Origin: Crotophaga sulcirostris
Taxonomy: Eukaryota > Chordata > Aves > Cuculiformes > Crotophagidae
Assembly (NCBI GenBank): GCA_013397455.1
Contig: VYZB01000277.1
Location: 335,165 to 399,164, forward strand
Length of the DNA stretch: 64,000 nucleotides
Direction: 5' to 3'
The notes beneath the pieces were generated by a model. That model made no database searches. It was not told the origin of the DNA and saw only the letters and a program-made list of their open reading frames with translations. This document shows positions 13,701 through 24,391 of the stretch, piece after piece; position 1 is the stretch's first letter; each line of letters starts with the position of its first letter. The position numbers and the translations under genes are program-made.

Positions 13701-15390
13701 GCACTGGGATACAGTGGGGCTTCATTTTCTGGTAGGAATTTTAGGTGCTATTGTGTTAAATATAGCAAATAATGTATTGTCTGAATATTGATATTCTCAG
13801 GTAGGTCCCACTGCTGAGTTTCAGGACGTTTGAGAATAATTTAATGAGATGTCTTGCTGTAAAATAGAGTCACAAAATACACGATAAGTCAGAGAGGAAC
13901 AACCCAGCTAGTATTTAACTGTCTGATGTGGGAATCTTCTAGAAACGCAGAATGAATGAAATTGTTTCTGTGTTATTTTCACAGGATTATGGCTAAGAAT
14001 GTACCATAAATCATGATGTTCCATATGTGAGGCTAGTTAGGTAGTAACGTTAGCCAAATGAAAGTGAACCTCCTCCCCATGCTGCTGTGTCCTCTTGCAA
14101 GTCATTAAAAGGCTTGCGATTTATAATCGGCTTATACAAACATTTATTGGGTCTTTCAAAAAGAATTATAATGGTGATGCTTGGAGCAGATTGACTTGCA
14201 TGAGACAACAAGGCTTACAATGCTACAAGCTGTTGTTCACTTCTCTGTTATAATTCTTTGAAGACAGTTTACTTAAGGTTCTTGAAGCCAATTATTGTAC
14301 TTCTTAGCCCTAGAAGCAAGTTGGAATACCAAATGCAAATCTTACCCCATGACAGAATTGGAAACCTTGAAAACAAGATCACTCTAGGTTTAGTAACATT
14401 TGGACTTCTCAGAACCATATGCATTAAATGTTTTTATTTACAGAAATTCCTCCCAGAGGTATCTGGGGCCAGGTTCTCATTGTACCCACCACTTGAAGAT
14501 AATGAGAGAGGCTTTTGCTACCTAAAGATGTACATGTAAATTAAATGCCCGTTACCTAAATTAAAGGTCTGCTAGCCTGAGACAGCATTGCAAATATCCT
14601 CTATGTTACAAATACTGGTTCATTGTATTGTACCTAATTTGAGTTAATGCCCATGCCGCAGTAAGAGGTGTGATTCCATCACAAGCAGGGATACCTGGAC
14701 TAGTTTTGATCTAGCAATTATGGACTTGCTGTGACAGCATGGATTTTGAAATGGGATTGTCCAAGGATGTTGGTGAGGCATCCTGGCCATGAAAGGAAAG
14801 CAAAAGCCATCAGTGAGGTCTGTGCTGTTGCAGTTTCATTGATTTTTGGTAGTCTAGGTATATTAAAGATAATTCAGATATGACTATCTGTGTGGCGCTC
14901 CCTGCATACCATATCCTAAATAGAATGGTACCTAGTGGTATGGAGAATAATGGTTATTATTCAGCATATCTCCTCTATAAAGATATTCAGGCAATGTCTC
15001 TCCCCTTATGAGCTATTCATCTAATTCTTTCCTGAGGCTGTGAGTCATAGCACATCAGATTTGGGTTTAAAATTCAGAACCAACTGTGCGAATATCATAT
15101 AGTGTCTTTCTGGCAAACACTGCAAATTCTCAGAACACACATCTGCAATTCTAAACATTCTAGAGACTTGGGTTACCAAGTTTAGTTTAGAAGCAAGCTG
15201 CCAATATGCACAAAAAAGTTACCACATCGCAGAATCCATCAGCCAGTTACTGAGATGGTTGCCAGTTCTGCTTGAATATAGGATAAAAGCCTTGGTGCTC
15301 ACAGGTTCATCTGCCTTTTCAGGTAATGATATTTTTTCACTTAGGTCCCAACAACCTTCTCAAAATTAATGTTCACCCCCACACCCTGAT
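10719..15390. other. Gene-free stretch with A-rich and purine tracts
   Basis: No supported gene; the longest frame is 93 codons (14258-14539) with no recognised domain. Low-complexity content includes A17 at 11681-11697, an A10 plus G-rich purine tract at about 11861-11886, and a GA-rich tract at about 13142-13173. A small GC-rich pocket with several CpGs lies at about 11155-11240. Confidence 0.65.
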
Positions 15391-15500
15391 CCCACCAGGG
15401 TGTCACAAAGATTTTTGTGACACATTTTATCATATATAACCTCTATGGTAAAAAAAATCTACATGAATTAGGTGTTTGTGTTGTGCTCCAGAGCTGCTCC
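15391..15500 (+). repeat. Copy A of an unidentified two-copy repeat
   Basis: This segment resembles 17140-17230. Shared blocks, in order, are CCCA.CA.GGTG, CAT.TATAA, ATGGTAAAAA, TGAATTAG.TGTTTGTGT and a closing CTG.TCC. The core (from 15431) is about 70% identical by eye. Copy A carries an extra hairpin-forming piece (15400-15423) that copy B lacks. It may be a fragment of an old dispersed repeat or a local duplication; I do not recognise the family. Confidence 0.7.
15400..15423 (+). repeat. Perfect 10-bp inverted repeat (hairpin) with a 4-base loop
   Basis: GTGTCACAAA at 15400-15409 is followed by GATT and then by its exact reverse complement, TTTGTGACAC, at 15414-15423. It lies inside copy A of the two-copy repeat, at the point where copy B is shorter. 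It may therefore be a snap-back insertion made during repair. No protein-binding role is shown. Confidence 0.9.
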
Positions 15501-16879
15501 GAGGAAAGATCTTGGGAAGATAAGCGAAATTAATGATCTGTTGGTTGGTTTTATTTCTGAAGCTCCCCTGTTAAAATTGCACACATAGTCAAATACTGGT
15601 GAGAAGATTCCTGTGTGTCACTGCTTGGCAGCAAGATTACAGCACTTATGTGGATATGGAAGAGCTGTAGCAGCTCTTTGAGCCTCTGTCCCTTAAGCAG
15701 CTATGGAGGCAACTGGTTACCACCTCTATTGCCTGGACTGTTGGACTTCTGTAAAAAACAGTGAAATATTCATCAAGGGATGAGAACGTGGGGTTGATAA
15801 TATTTGAGGGAAGTCACCGAAAGTTTTAGACGAAGTATTTTCATCATGTTTGGCTCTACTGTGGGTAACAATTCAGAGGCTAAAGATGACAACTGAGAAT
15901 CAGACCCCTAATAATCAGGAATTCAAATGCCCTATTCTGAAAGGTAGCCTATTCCTGCACTAAATATAATGTGAGGTCCATGACCTGATGCTGGAAGTAT
16001 TTAACAGTTTGGCTGATGGAGTAACCCTGGTTCCCCAGTGACCTGTTGCCTCGTTACCTCTGCAGCTGGGTTAAGTTCTGGCAGATGCAATATGCATCAG
16101 GCTTATGGATATGCATATAGGCTTCTGCATTGTATGTACGGTGTGTTTAAATTAGTACATTTGTCAAGTTTCAGCTTAAATGAGTGCCTCTTCAAAGTTC
16201 TAATTTTATTGGTGCAGATATAAGAAAGATGCACGTGCTATGTCATAACAACAGGATAACCATATGCCTCTCAATAATTTGATATACATTATGTAAACAG
16301 CATCAGGGCTTTCTGGAAACTGTCACTTTAAAATGCCTAAGCTAGCAGCTAAGTCATTCTTATCATGTAGTGAAGTTCCTGAGCCTGGAATATTTCATCA
16401 ATGACACTTTAACTGAAGAATTTTTAAAATATGCTGATTTGTTTGAAGGGAAAAAATGTTTAAAAATATCAGTGAAAAGAAAGCATCCCTGGCTCCCTTA
16501 CCTTTTATTCTGACAGGGACCGTGGCTGGGTCACAGGGTCACAAAGCTCGCAGGCAGGGAAAGCAGTTAAGAAATGCGAGGTGGGATAGGATGTGCTTCT
16601 GGTCTTTTTGTAGCTGTTGAAGACCCCAACTGTTAGTTTTCCTCTTCATCCAGCATCGCAACAAGCCTTAGATTTGTAATTGCACTTCTTGTTCAGGGAA
16701 ATCTGCATCCAGGCTGTTCAAGCAGAGTGTTTGTCTTATGGCCTTGTTTACAGGAGCTGGAATTGTTTAGCCAGGGGAAAGCCTTTTAGAAACACCGCTG
16801 CAGGGGGTGTAGGAATACAGGTAAACCTGTTAACTACAGAGTGAGAAAGGAGAGAAGTAGCAGGTACAACAGTATCTTT
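15501..16879. other. Gene-free spacer between the repeat copies
   Basis: Unique AT-rich sequence. The longest frame is about 60 codons (16038-16223), with no recognisable content. I see no RNA gene and no mobile element here. Confidence 0.65.
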
Positions 16880-17062
16880 TATATGAAGAGTTCTCCTAGG
16901 AATCAGGAGACCCGAATTTAAATCCCGGCTCTGTCTTTGCACCCCTGTGTAATGTTAGGTCATTGCTTAATTTTTGTCTCTCTCAATTCCCCATCGGGAA
17001 AATAGAGGTAATATGCGATTTACAGGGAGGCTTAGAGTAGATAAAGATTGAGAGAGAGTCAG
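16880..17062 (+). mobile_element. MIR/CORE-SINE-like tRNA-derived SINE (clearest copy)
   Basis: This is the best-preserved SINE in the window. It shows 'aatcaggagacccgaatttaaatcccggctctg' in pieces from about 16901 (the tRNA-like B-box region), a part corresponding to 'tgtgtgaccttaggcaagtc' at about 16947-16964, and the CORE-like 'tctctcaattccccatcgggaaaatagaggtaatat' region at about 16978-17014. A worn 'acagggaggcttagag' block follows. The block order and plus orientation match MIR-type SINEs. Precise family assignment needs a RepeatMasker run. Confidence 0.85.
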
Positions 17063-17139
17063 AAGCAATGGGCGAAGGGGCCCACACAAGTGGCACAAAC
17101 AGACGCATAAATCATCATTATGGATTTTTTCCCTTACAG

Positions 17140-17230
17140 CCCAGCAAGGTGGCTCTTTACATGTATAATCCCCATGGTAAAAATCATCCTAGTGAATTAG
17201 ATGTTTGTGTGCTGGGCTGAGAACTGTTCC
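17140..17230 (+). repeat. Copy B of the unidentified two-copy repeat
   Basis: Diverged partner of 15391-15500, in the same orientation about 1.7 kb downstream. It begins directly after an acceptor-like 'tttttcccttacag' (17126-17139) and lies about 80 bases after the MIR-like SINE. It could be a fragment of an ancient SINE or transposon of unknown family. A plus frame through it is open for only 27 codons and is not conserved in copy A, so a coding origin is unlikely. Confidence 0.7.
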
Positions 17231-19184
17231 TTATGTGCGAAATTTCTACCTAAATAAGAATCCTCTGGAGACACTTAAGGTACCAATAAAAAATGGTTAT
17301 GTCAACTGCCGTGTATCTTTTAAGCAAGAGAAATGTTACTTTTCTTATATTGCCTCAGTCTTTCTCCTGATTTAACTGCCAGAAAGTCCTCTGATCACAA
17401 CAGTGCTGTTGTATAGCTTGACCTGCTGTGCTGATCCTAAGTACTGCAATATATTTTAAGGTGGAATGAGCTGTGAGCATTTTAAATTAGGTTATGTGCC
17501 TTAAGGTGGCAGTTGCTGCTCCCAGGCACAATTAGAGTAATGAAATGAAAGCTGATTTAATGGTTGCAATAAAAGAAATAAAATAGCGAGGTCTGGCCAG
17601 AGCAGTTTTTATTCAACTTTCTATTAAGAAAGAATGGAACTCATAAAAGTAATACCAGGCAGGAAATCATAATGTTTTTTTCAATCATGATAAAGATTGG
17701 ATATGTTCTTGCTGAGAATAATTCATTTTAAAAAATATCTTTAGTATTTATAATCAGCACCAGAAAAATATTTTGGTGTTTTCTTCCATAAGGAGGCTGG
17801 CTTATATTTATCTGAGCAATATTTTGTCAATAAATTGGTAACAATATATAGAGATACACATCTGAAAATATTTTAATCTACTATTTGTCTGTCCTGTCAT
17901 CTTTGATCTGCAGCAGGAGGGATTTATGGGTATCAGCCTGGGAACAAACACACAAAAGCACTCCTGGAGTTTCTCTTCCCATAGAAGAGGCAACAAGATT
18001 ATTTTTTGTACCTCAGCTGTAGCCCAGTGTAAGTAGAGCTACATCTTGATTTCCACTCTGTGTGATTCATCTTGCCAATGTTGGAGAAGACTTATCAGAG
18101 CAGATTTCACTTGTCCTGTCCACCTGGTGATGTGCTCCATAGGAATCCTAGTATGCAGGAATAACCTTTAAAACAGCAAATTATGGAGGGAGTTTTTCTG
18201 TTATTGGCAATTGGGTCTCACACCCACTGCTGTCAAGCTCAGGCTGTTGTGTGTGGTTTCAGCCAGTTCTTAGCCTGGGACTGAGTCTGGAATCAGTAGG
18301 TTCAGGAAATATCTGGAATTTTAATTTATAAACCTTTAGCTTCTGAACATCAGATGTCTTCAGGGAAAAGAAATACAGGCAGTTTTTTCCAGTTTGCAGT
18401 CTAGCCTCTACTTTCCAGAAATCAATAAACCTTTAGTTACAATATTGTTTGGGAAAATATATAGATAAATAGCATCTGATAAACATGGATTCTAATAAGA
18501 CAGTAGAAGAATGGTGTGCTTTTCATGGAAACTTTTGCTTTCCAATCAACCTTTCCTTTAAGAACAAAGAATTTGTCACTCTTCTTTCAGTGAGATAAAG
18601 TGGCTAGATAGCTTTGACAATTAAAGATATCCTCACATCTTTTACCAGTTCTGCTAGATAATAAAAAGCAGCCTAGTCAGGCTGTGCATTTGCAGAAGGC
18701 CAACTCCCAGACACTGTCTCTGGCTTTCAGATATTTGTAACAAGGACAGAAGTAAATAAAAGCTGTGAGGAGAGTTATTCAAAGATACAGAAACAATCTA
18801 GATGCTGTATTATTGTGAAGTTTTAATGAGAGTGGCTGTCATAAATGAGGAAAAAATTATCTAGTGGAATATCTAAAGCTCTTAATGAAGTCAGAGAGGA
18901 AAAAAATTCCTACTGTTTTCAAAAAAATCTGAGTTCAGGGTGGGTTGTGGTTTTCTGTATGTTTGGTGTTTTTTTTTTATTGTTCCATGTATGTTTCTGT
19001 CAATAACATCATCTCTCTCATTGTTTATTTAGGCCCAGATATTGCCCTAATAGCACAGTCAGTCTGCTATATTAATCAATCTTGACAGAAGACAGATAAG
19101 TAACAGTATATTCCATTAATACTCTATAATTTCTGATTTGTTTCACATTTGACTTGAATCGTAACTAGCTATGAACAGTTCTTG
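17231..19184. other. Gene-free stretch; part looks like a candidate conserved element
   Basis: No supported gene. The part at about 17500-17780 is complex, low in simple repeats and dense in homeodomain-type cores (TAAT/ATTA), a texture common in vertebrate conserved enhancers. This is an impression from composition only. Confidence 0.5.
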
Positions 19185-19302
19185 GCTTTAGAAATAATGA
19201 AGAAATAGAGAACAAGAGGTGAAGTGACTCAAGGAGGCAGTTGTCTTGAGTGATAGAAACATCTTTAAATACAATAACTCTTAGAACCAAGTAACCACAG
19301 GA
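19185..19302 (-). mobile_element. Possible MIR-like SINE relic, very degraded
   Basis: Read on the plus strand, 'atgaagaaatagag...gaggtgaagtgactcaagg' resembles the antisense of the MIR core (as in 'gatgaggaaactgaggcacagagaggttaagtgacttgcccaagg'). A weakly matching 'agtgatagaaac' block follows. Divergence is high and the call could be chance. Confidence 0.35.
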
Positions 19303-22300
19303 AAAACAGCAATGTCCCCATGAGAGCTGTAATGGAAGCTCTCTGTGCTTAAAAGAAAACTCTAGCCACACTGCTTAGAACAGCAGTCTGAAGTTCACAC
19401 AGATAAAGAGACCTTTTCTAATGTGTCATGTGCAAAACAATGTCTTTTAAAATAAAGTGTTAATCAAAATCGACATTTCTTACAGTGGCAGTGCTAGGAA
19501 GTGCAATCATTTGTAATGCCAATTCACTGTGGACCAAATTCATCTGCTCTATGCCTATTTTACATTCATCAAAATGACAATTAGGCATTTTAAGCAGCTC
19601 AAAATATTCCAGACAACTAAATATGATTTCCTGTGCAGAACACCTTAACCTTAAAAAGATTAGCAAAGTCTAAGCTGCAAATTACATTTCTTTTTAAACC
19701 TACTCTTACAGTTTTTAGGGGAGTGATATTGCATCAAACAGAGCACTGCAGAGGAGTTAGACTGTGGCCCAGGCACTCAAACAAAACTCCTGAGGGTTTG
19801 CCTGGACAAAAAAGGAGTAGAGAACTAGTTTAATGTGGAACCATCCAACTATTTTACTGACAGTCAGATTGGTTGAATTCAGCATCTTGATCCAGAGATA
19901 CATTTAGATATCTGATATGTCAATATGTTAGAGAAGAGTTGAAATGTATGGCATTTTACCCTGACCTACCTTTATTCTTACACACAGATACAAATATATT
20001 TATATTTTCTAAGTTATTTAAATAAAGCATCCCTGTGGTATGACTTAGTAATCCAGGGGCTAGGTATTGTCTTGGGCAGATAACGTTATTTCATGTCCTA
20101 TTAGTGCAACGTCCTGTTCGCTGATTATTGACCAATATTAAAGTCACACCCTCATTTACATTCAGACTATTGTTTCTGAAATCATACCCTAAATTATGTG
20201 ATTGTCTCCTTCAGCTCCACTGAATCAATTATTAATAATTTTCCCTCTATAAAGCCATATCCCACTTTTCCTGTCATTGTCTAGGAAGCAGTAGTAGCTT
20301 AACTTCTCTCCCCTCAACTGCCCCCATCAAGGACTTGCAGTATATTCATGCCTTTTCCCTGTTGCCCTTGACACTGTCTGTAACCCTCAATGAAACAAAA
20401 TCGTTTTCTTCTTTAAAGCTCTCCTGGCAGGACTCAGCCTGCCAGTGTGCTGAGACCACTGACGGAATTGCTGACCAAAGCTGTGTCGTCGTTTCCTTGA
20501 ACTGTCCCTGCTTTTGTTTGTCTGTTGTTTGACATCTTCAGTTATAAACCTTTTTGGTCAAGGACTTTGAATTATTTTCTTTGCACCATGTTTTAAGGCC
20601 ACAGACCATAAGTGAGACAATTGTTTTTCCACAGCACTGCAAATGATAATGTCTGAGGCTGGAGTAAGCCATGCAGATCAAATCCCTTCAAATCAGTGTT
20701 CCGTTCGGCCACAAATAAAACTCTGTAAATTAACTGCTTTTAACTTGTGACATGCATTCTAGTATATACAAGAACCCATCTTTTTGCACTCTGCACACTT
20801 AAAAAAAACCCTCATAATTATGTCACTTCATGCCCACATATTGCCTACTTAAGTGTGTAGTTTGAGATCCAAATGGGCACTTGAACTTCAGCACTGACAT
20901 TGTTCAAGTCAAACACCATCTTTCCAAATGTTCCTTTAGGATAATGACTTTTTTTTTTTAACATGCAACTTTTGCTCCCATCAAAGGATTGATTTTTGCC
21001 AGTGCTCCACTGGGACAATCATTAAAAATAAACCAAATGCATTTGTAATTATTTTATTCCTGTGTAGTATAATTTATCTAGCCCTAGAAGTTATGTAACT
21101 TGCAGGTACTGTGATCTCAACTCTGAGTTTAATGGGAGTTTTTCCAGTCTCTCTGGTGAGTTTTGGACAAGTTCCTCAACAGAGGGCATGTGATAGTTTT
21201 GTCTGATTTTGGCAATTAATAGATGATCTGATTTAATTTGTATCATCAGGAGGGAAGGTTTTGCAACTCACTCTCCTCTGTCTGCTTTCAAGCTTCTTCC
21301 TGAACTTTGAACAACCGTTATTGAAAATGTGAGTCATGATAGCATATTAAATATTAAAACCAGTTTAAGATTTAATCCCAATTTATAGTGCAGCTTTGTC
21401 TAATTTACTGCATATTACACAATTTCCTTTACAGATAACTTTTAGTGTGCTATATAAATAATAAATCAGCCTCTCATGATTCTCAATTGTTCTAATATGG
21501 TTTTATATTAAACTTACATTTGCCATCATTTAAATGTTGCTAGGCCAATTTATTTTATTTTTCTCTTTTACCTATCCATCCCACACAAAATTTCTTTAAT
21601 AATATTATATGTCCTATATTGAAAATTATAGGTATTCAAGCTTTTTAAGTTCTGTGTTATCATTTCTTTTAAAGCAGAATAGAAATAACATTAGCTTGTA
21701 TAAATGACCAAGCAAAACCATAGGTTCAGCTTGTTATAGAAATTCATCTCAAATCAGCAACAGTAATTCTGGTGTCAGTGTTCTGTATTCTGCTTATACA
21801 ACCAACAACAACATACAACAAGTGAAAGCATTAGATCCTCATCTCCCTCTTACTTATGCAGGTCTTTGTGGCTAGTATTAAGCATTTGTCCCTAGGGAGG
21901 TTACTTTGCCTGAGTTTCAAAACTTTGGGGGTTTATAACTGCCCAGCTTTCAGCTGAAAGTTAAGTGCATTTACCAAATTTGCTTAGGTGTTTAAAAATC
22001 TGATGTGATGGTCTGTGAAATATTAGCAGCAATGTCTCTCTTCCTCTGATCTTCTCTGCCCTGTGCCCTCCGTGCTGTGCAATGATGGTCTGATGTACCT
22101 GTGCTTTCATCACGTGGCAGAAAGACGTGCTCGCTGTTGAAAGCAAAGTCAGAATGCAAAGGGGAAGGCTGAGAAATTTTGGGAGCTCCCACACCCAAAA
22201 AAAGAGGAGGGGAAAAAAACCACCCAAACCCACAAACCAACAGAAGGAAGGAAGCATAAGCACTGAAGAGGCATTATCTGATTTGATAATGCCGATACAA

Positions 22301-23609
22301 TTGCTTGGTCTGCGGCCAAATGAGAATGGGTTTATGTTGGCTGTCTTGCTCCTCAGTCTCCCTTATTATTTTTTTTCTTGTTCACCAAAAAGAATCAGAT
22401 CTGCCTTAAGTAATGTATGGTGGGTTTAATTTCAGCCTGAAGCCAGTTCTATCTTTGGAATTTTTCAGCATACGTGCAGACTGTTGATATTTATTTCATA
22501 TTGTGTGTGATAAATGAGCCTTTTCTAATGTTTGGACTGTAACCATTAATGGCAAGGTTTCATTAAGTGGGTACTGCTAAATGTTTTTTTTAAAATGCAT
22601 GAAGGAATCTGTTTCTAAAAGCCTTTTTATAAAGGATGGCAGTTTTTTTTCTTAATTCCTACGGGATGATGGATAGAAGAAGAAAGTGAGAATTATTTAA
22701 TTAATCTTAATTTTAACAATATGAACAAAGAGGAAAATATCAGGGAAATAACACATTGCAGAGAGGGTTTGGATCTTGAGAACTGAAGACAAGAGAAAAA
22801 AAATATTGTCTTTAGGGCCAAAAAAAAAAATCATTAAAACCTGCTTTTCTCCCAAATCAATTGAAAAAATTCTGAAAGCAGAAGAAAGAAGTAGTGTATT
22901 ATATAAAGAGGTTAGAGCCTGTGGGTATCCAAGAGAACAAAACTTGAAACATAAAAGAAGCCAACAAGAAATAATGATGTGTTTAAGGCTCAACATCTCA
23001 ATATTTTTTATTTTCTGTTCCCTTCCACTGAGCAGGTGGTTCTGACATGATGCACATAAATATTTTATTTAAAGCACTCCTTCAACCTGAGTGTAAATTT
23101 GGAGAGGAGGAGATGTTAAATATTGAATACTGACTATTCTGCTAAACTCTAAGAAAATGCGTACCTATAAATATTCACTCTGAACTTCATACACTCCTAA
23201 GTTGAATCTACACCAGGACTGTGACCTGTTCATAGTATTAAGGCCCTGTGCCTTTCTTCTTCGTTTGGATGTCAGGCATAAATACCGGAATTAGAATTCA
23301 GGATCTGAATTTCCACAATTTTTGCCATTGAACAAAAGTCATACAGTAGGTAGAGAACTTGCTTCTCACCTTAAATTACAGACGGCAAATTCTTCTGTGA
23401 ATTAAATACTATGTGATGTGTTTTGGGGATTGCAAAGGGCTAAATGCTTCAGGAAACCTAGCCTAAATCATATTGGACTATTTGTTTAACAAATCTTTGT
23501 CTTCCATACTTCACCATTACCTGCAAAATGTGACCAGCTTGTTTTGTGCATACAAAGGCTTGCTGGAACTCAGTTAAAGCAGTCCAAAGATCTTAACCTT
23601 GCCTGTTTT
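19303..23609. other. Gene-free stretch with a short perfect palindrome
   Basis: Unique AT-rich sequence with no gene. The longest frames are 100 codons on each strand around 21961-22429; they overlap each other and an A- and C-rich tract (about 22195-22230), so they look like chance. A perfect 14-bp palindrome, CTTTCAGCTGAAAG, lies at 21947-21960. It contains an E-box-type CAGCTG, but a single site proves nothing. Confidence 0.65.
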
Positions 23610-23663
23610 ATCCTAGAATTGAGAAAATGTTGCAGAACTTCCTGCGTAAGAAAACCTTTGTAA

Positions 23664-24100
23664 AGAGGTTCAAATCAGAGTGCCATTGATTTGGGGGTGT
23701 CTGACCAGCCTGAGGTGACCCCACATTCAAAATCAATCCAAGATAACAAGCTCTCTGGAGGTGAAGAAACAAGAGGCAAAACTGAGGCAGTTGAAGTAGA
23801 CAGTGGCAGTGATGCTGAGGAATGGTCCAAGAGAGCTGTGACAGCAGCAGATTCTGGCACAGCAGACCAGAGAGGAAAGTAGCAAGACAGTGCAGAGGAA
23901 GATGTGACCTAGGTGGCAGGAGCAAGAAGGGAGGGTACAATTGAGATACCTCCTCCCAATAAATGGGAACCACTGAATCAGGAACATCTAGGTCCTACTG
24001 ATGAAACTTTATATCTTTGTTGCTTTCTGAAGTTACATAGTAAGGTGTTTGCCCCCTTTGGGGAGCCATGGCTTGAAACGCTTTAAAAAAAAGAAAAAAA
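23664..24100 (+). pseudogene. Decayed coding-like relic with A-rich tail, origin unknown
   Basis: One plus frame from 23664 to 24083 is open for 140 codons except for two TAG codons (23880-23882 and 23910-23912), either of which could come from a CAG by a single C-to-T change. A TAA at 24084 is followed at once by A8-G-A7 (24085-24100), like a worn poly-A tail. The first part is acidic and rich in Glu, Ser, Asp and Gln. The last 57 codons include the motif PPPNKWEPL (about 23949-23975) and aromatic- and proline-rich segments. NR(F/W)xxL motifs also occur in ORF1-type proteins of some non-LTR retrotransposons, so a decayed retroelement or processed gene copy are both possible. I do not recognise the parent. 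A 121-codon minus frame (23608-23973) covers the same area and reads as an antisense shadow. There is no RNA or similarity evidence, and chance openness is not excluded. Confidence 0.4.
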
Positions 24101-24261
24101 CCAGCAAAGGCACGGGGCTGTCAGTGAGGTTCATTCTCTAACCTGGTTTGTAGCAAAATTGCTTAGTGCTCAGGGTGGCTCCTGTAAAGAAGAAAAATTG
24201 TCTTACTCCAAAAATGACATGCAGCAGTTGGGAGGAAGAATTAAGTAGGCAGCATTTTCTT

Positions 24262-24391
24262 CGAGTGCCGTTTGGCGGTGCCATTGCAGCTGGCTCCTAG
24301 GAGAGCCGGGTTTGGGGCCATTTATCACGCACAGCACAGGGCGCATCGCGGCACCGAGAGCACCCGCAGAGGGGATGATGCATGAGCTACG
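24262..24391. other. Orphan CpG cluster (11 CpGs in 130 bp)
   Basis: Eleven CpG dinucleotides in about 130 bases at roughly 60% GC, in a background where CpG is rare. The piece is shorter than a classical CpG island. It lies about 160 bases downstream of the A-rich end of the coding-like relic. It might be a small unmethylated promoter or enhancer, or GC-rich DNA that came in with an insertion. No TATA box or initiator context is convincing. Confidence 0.6.
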
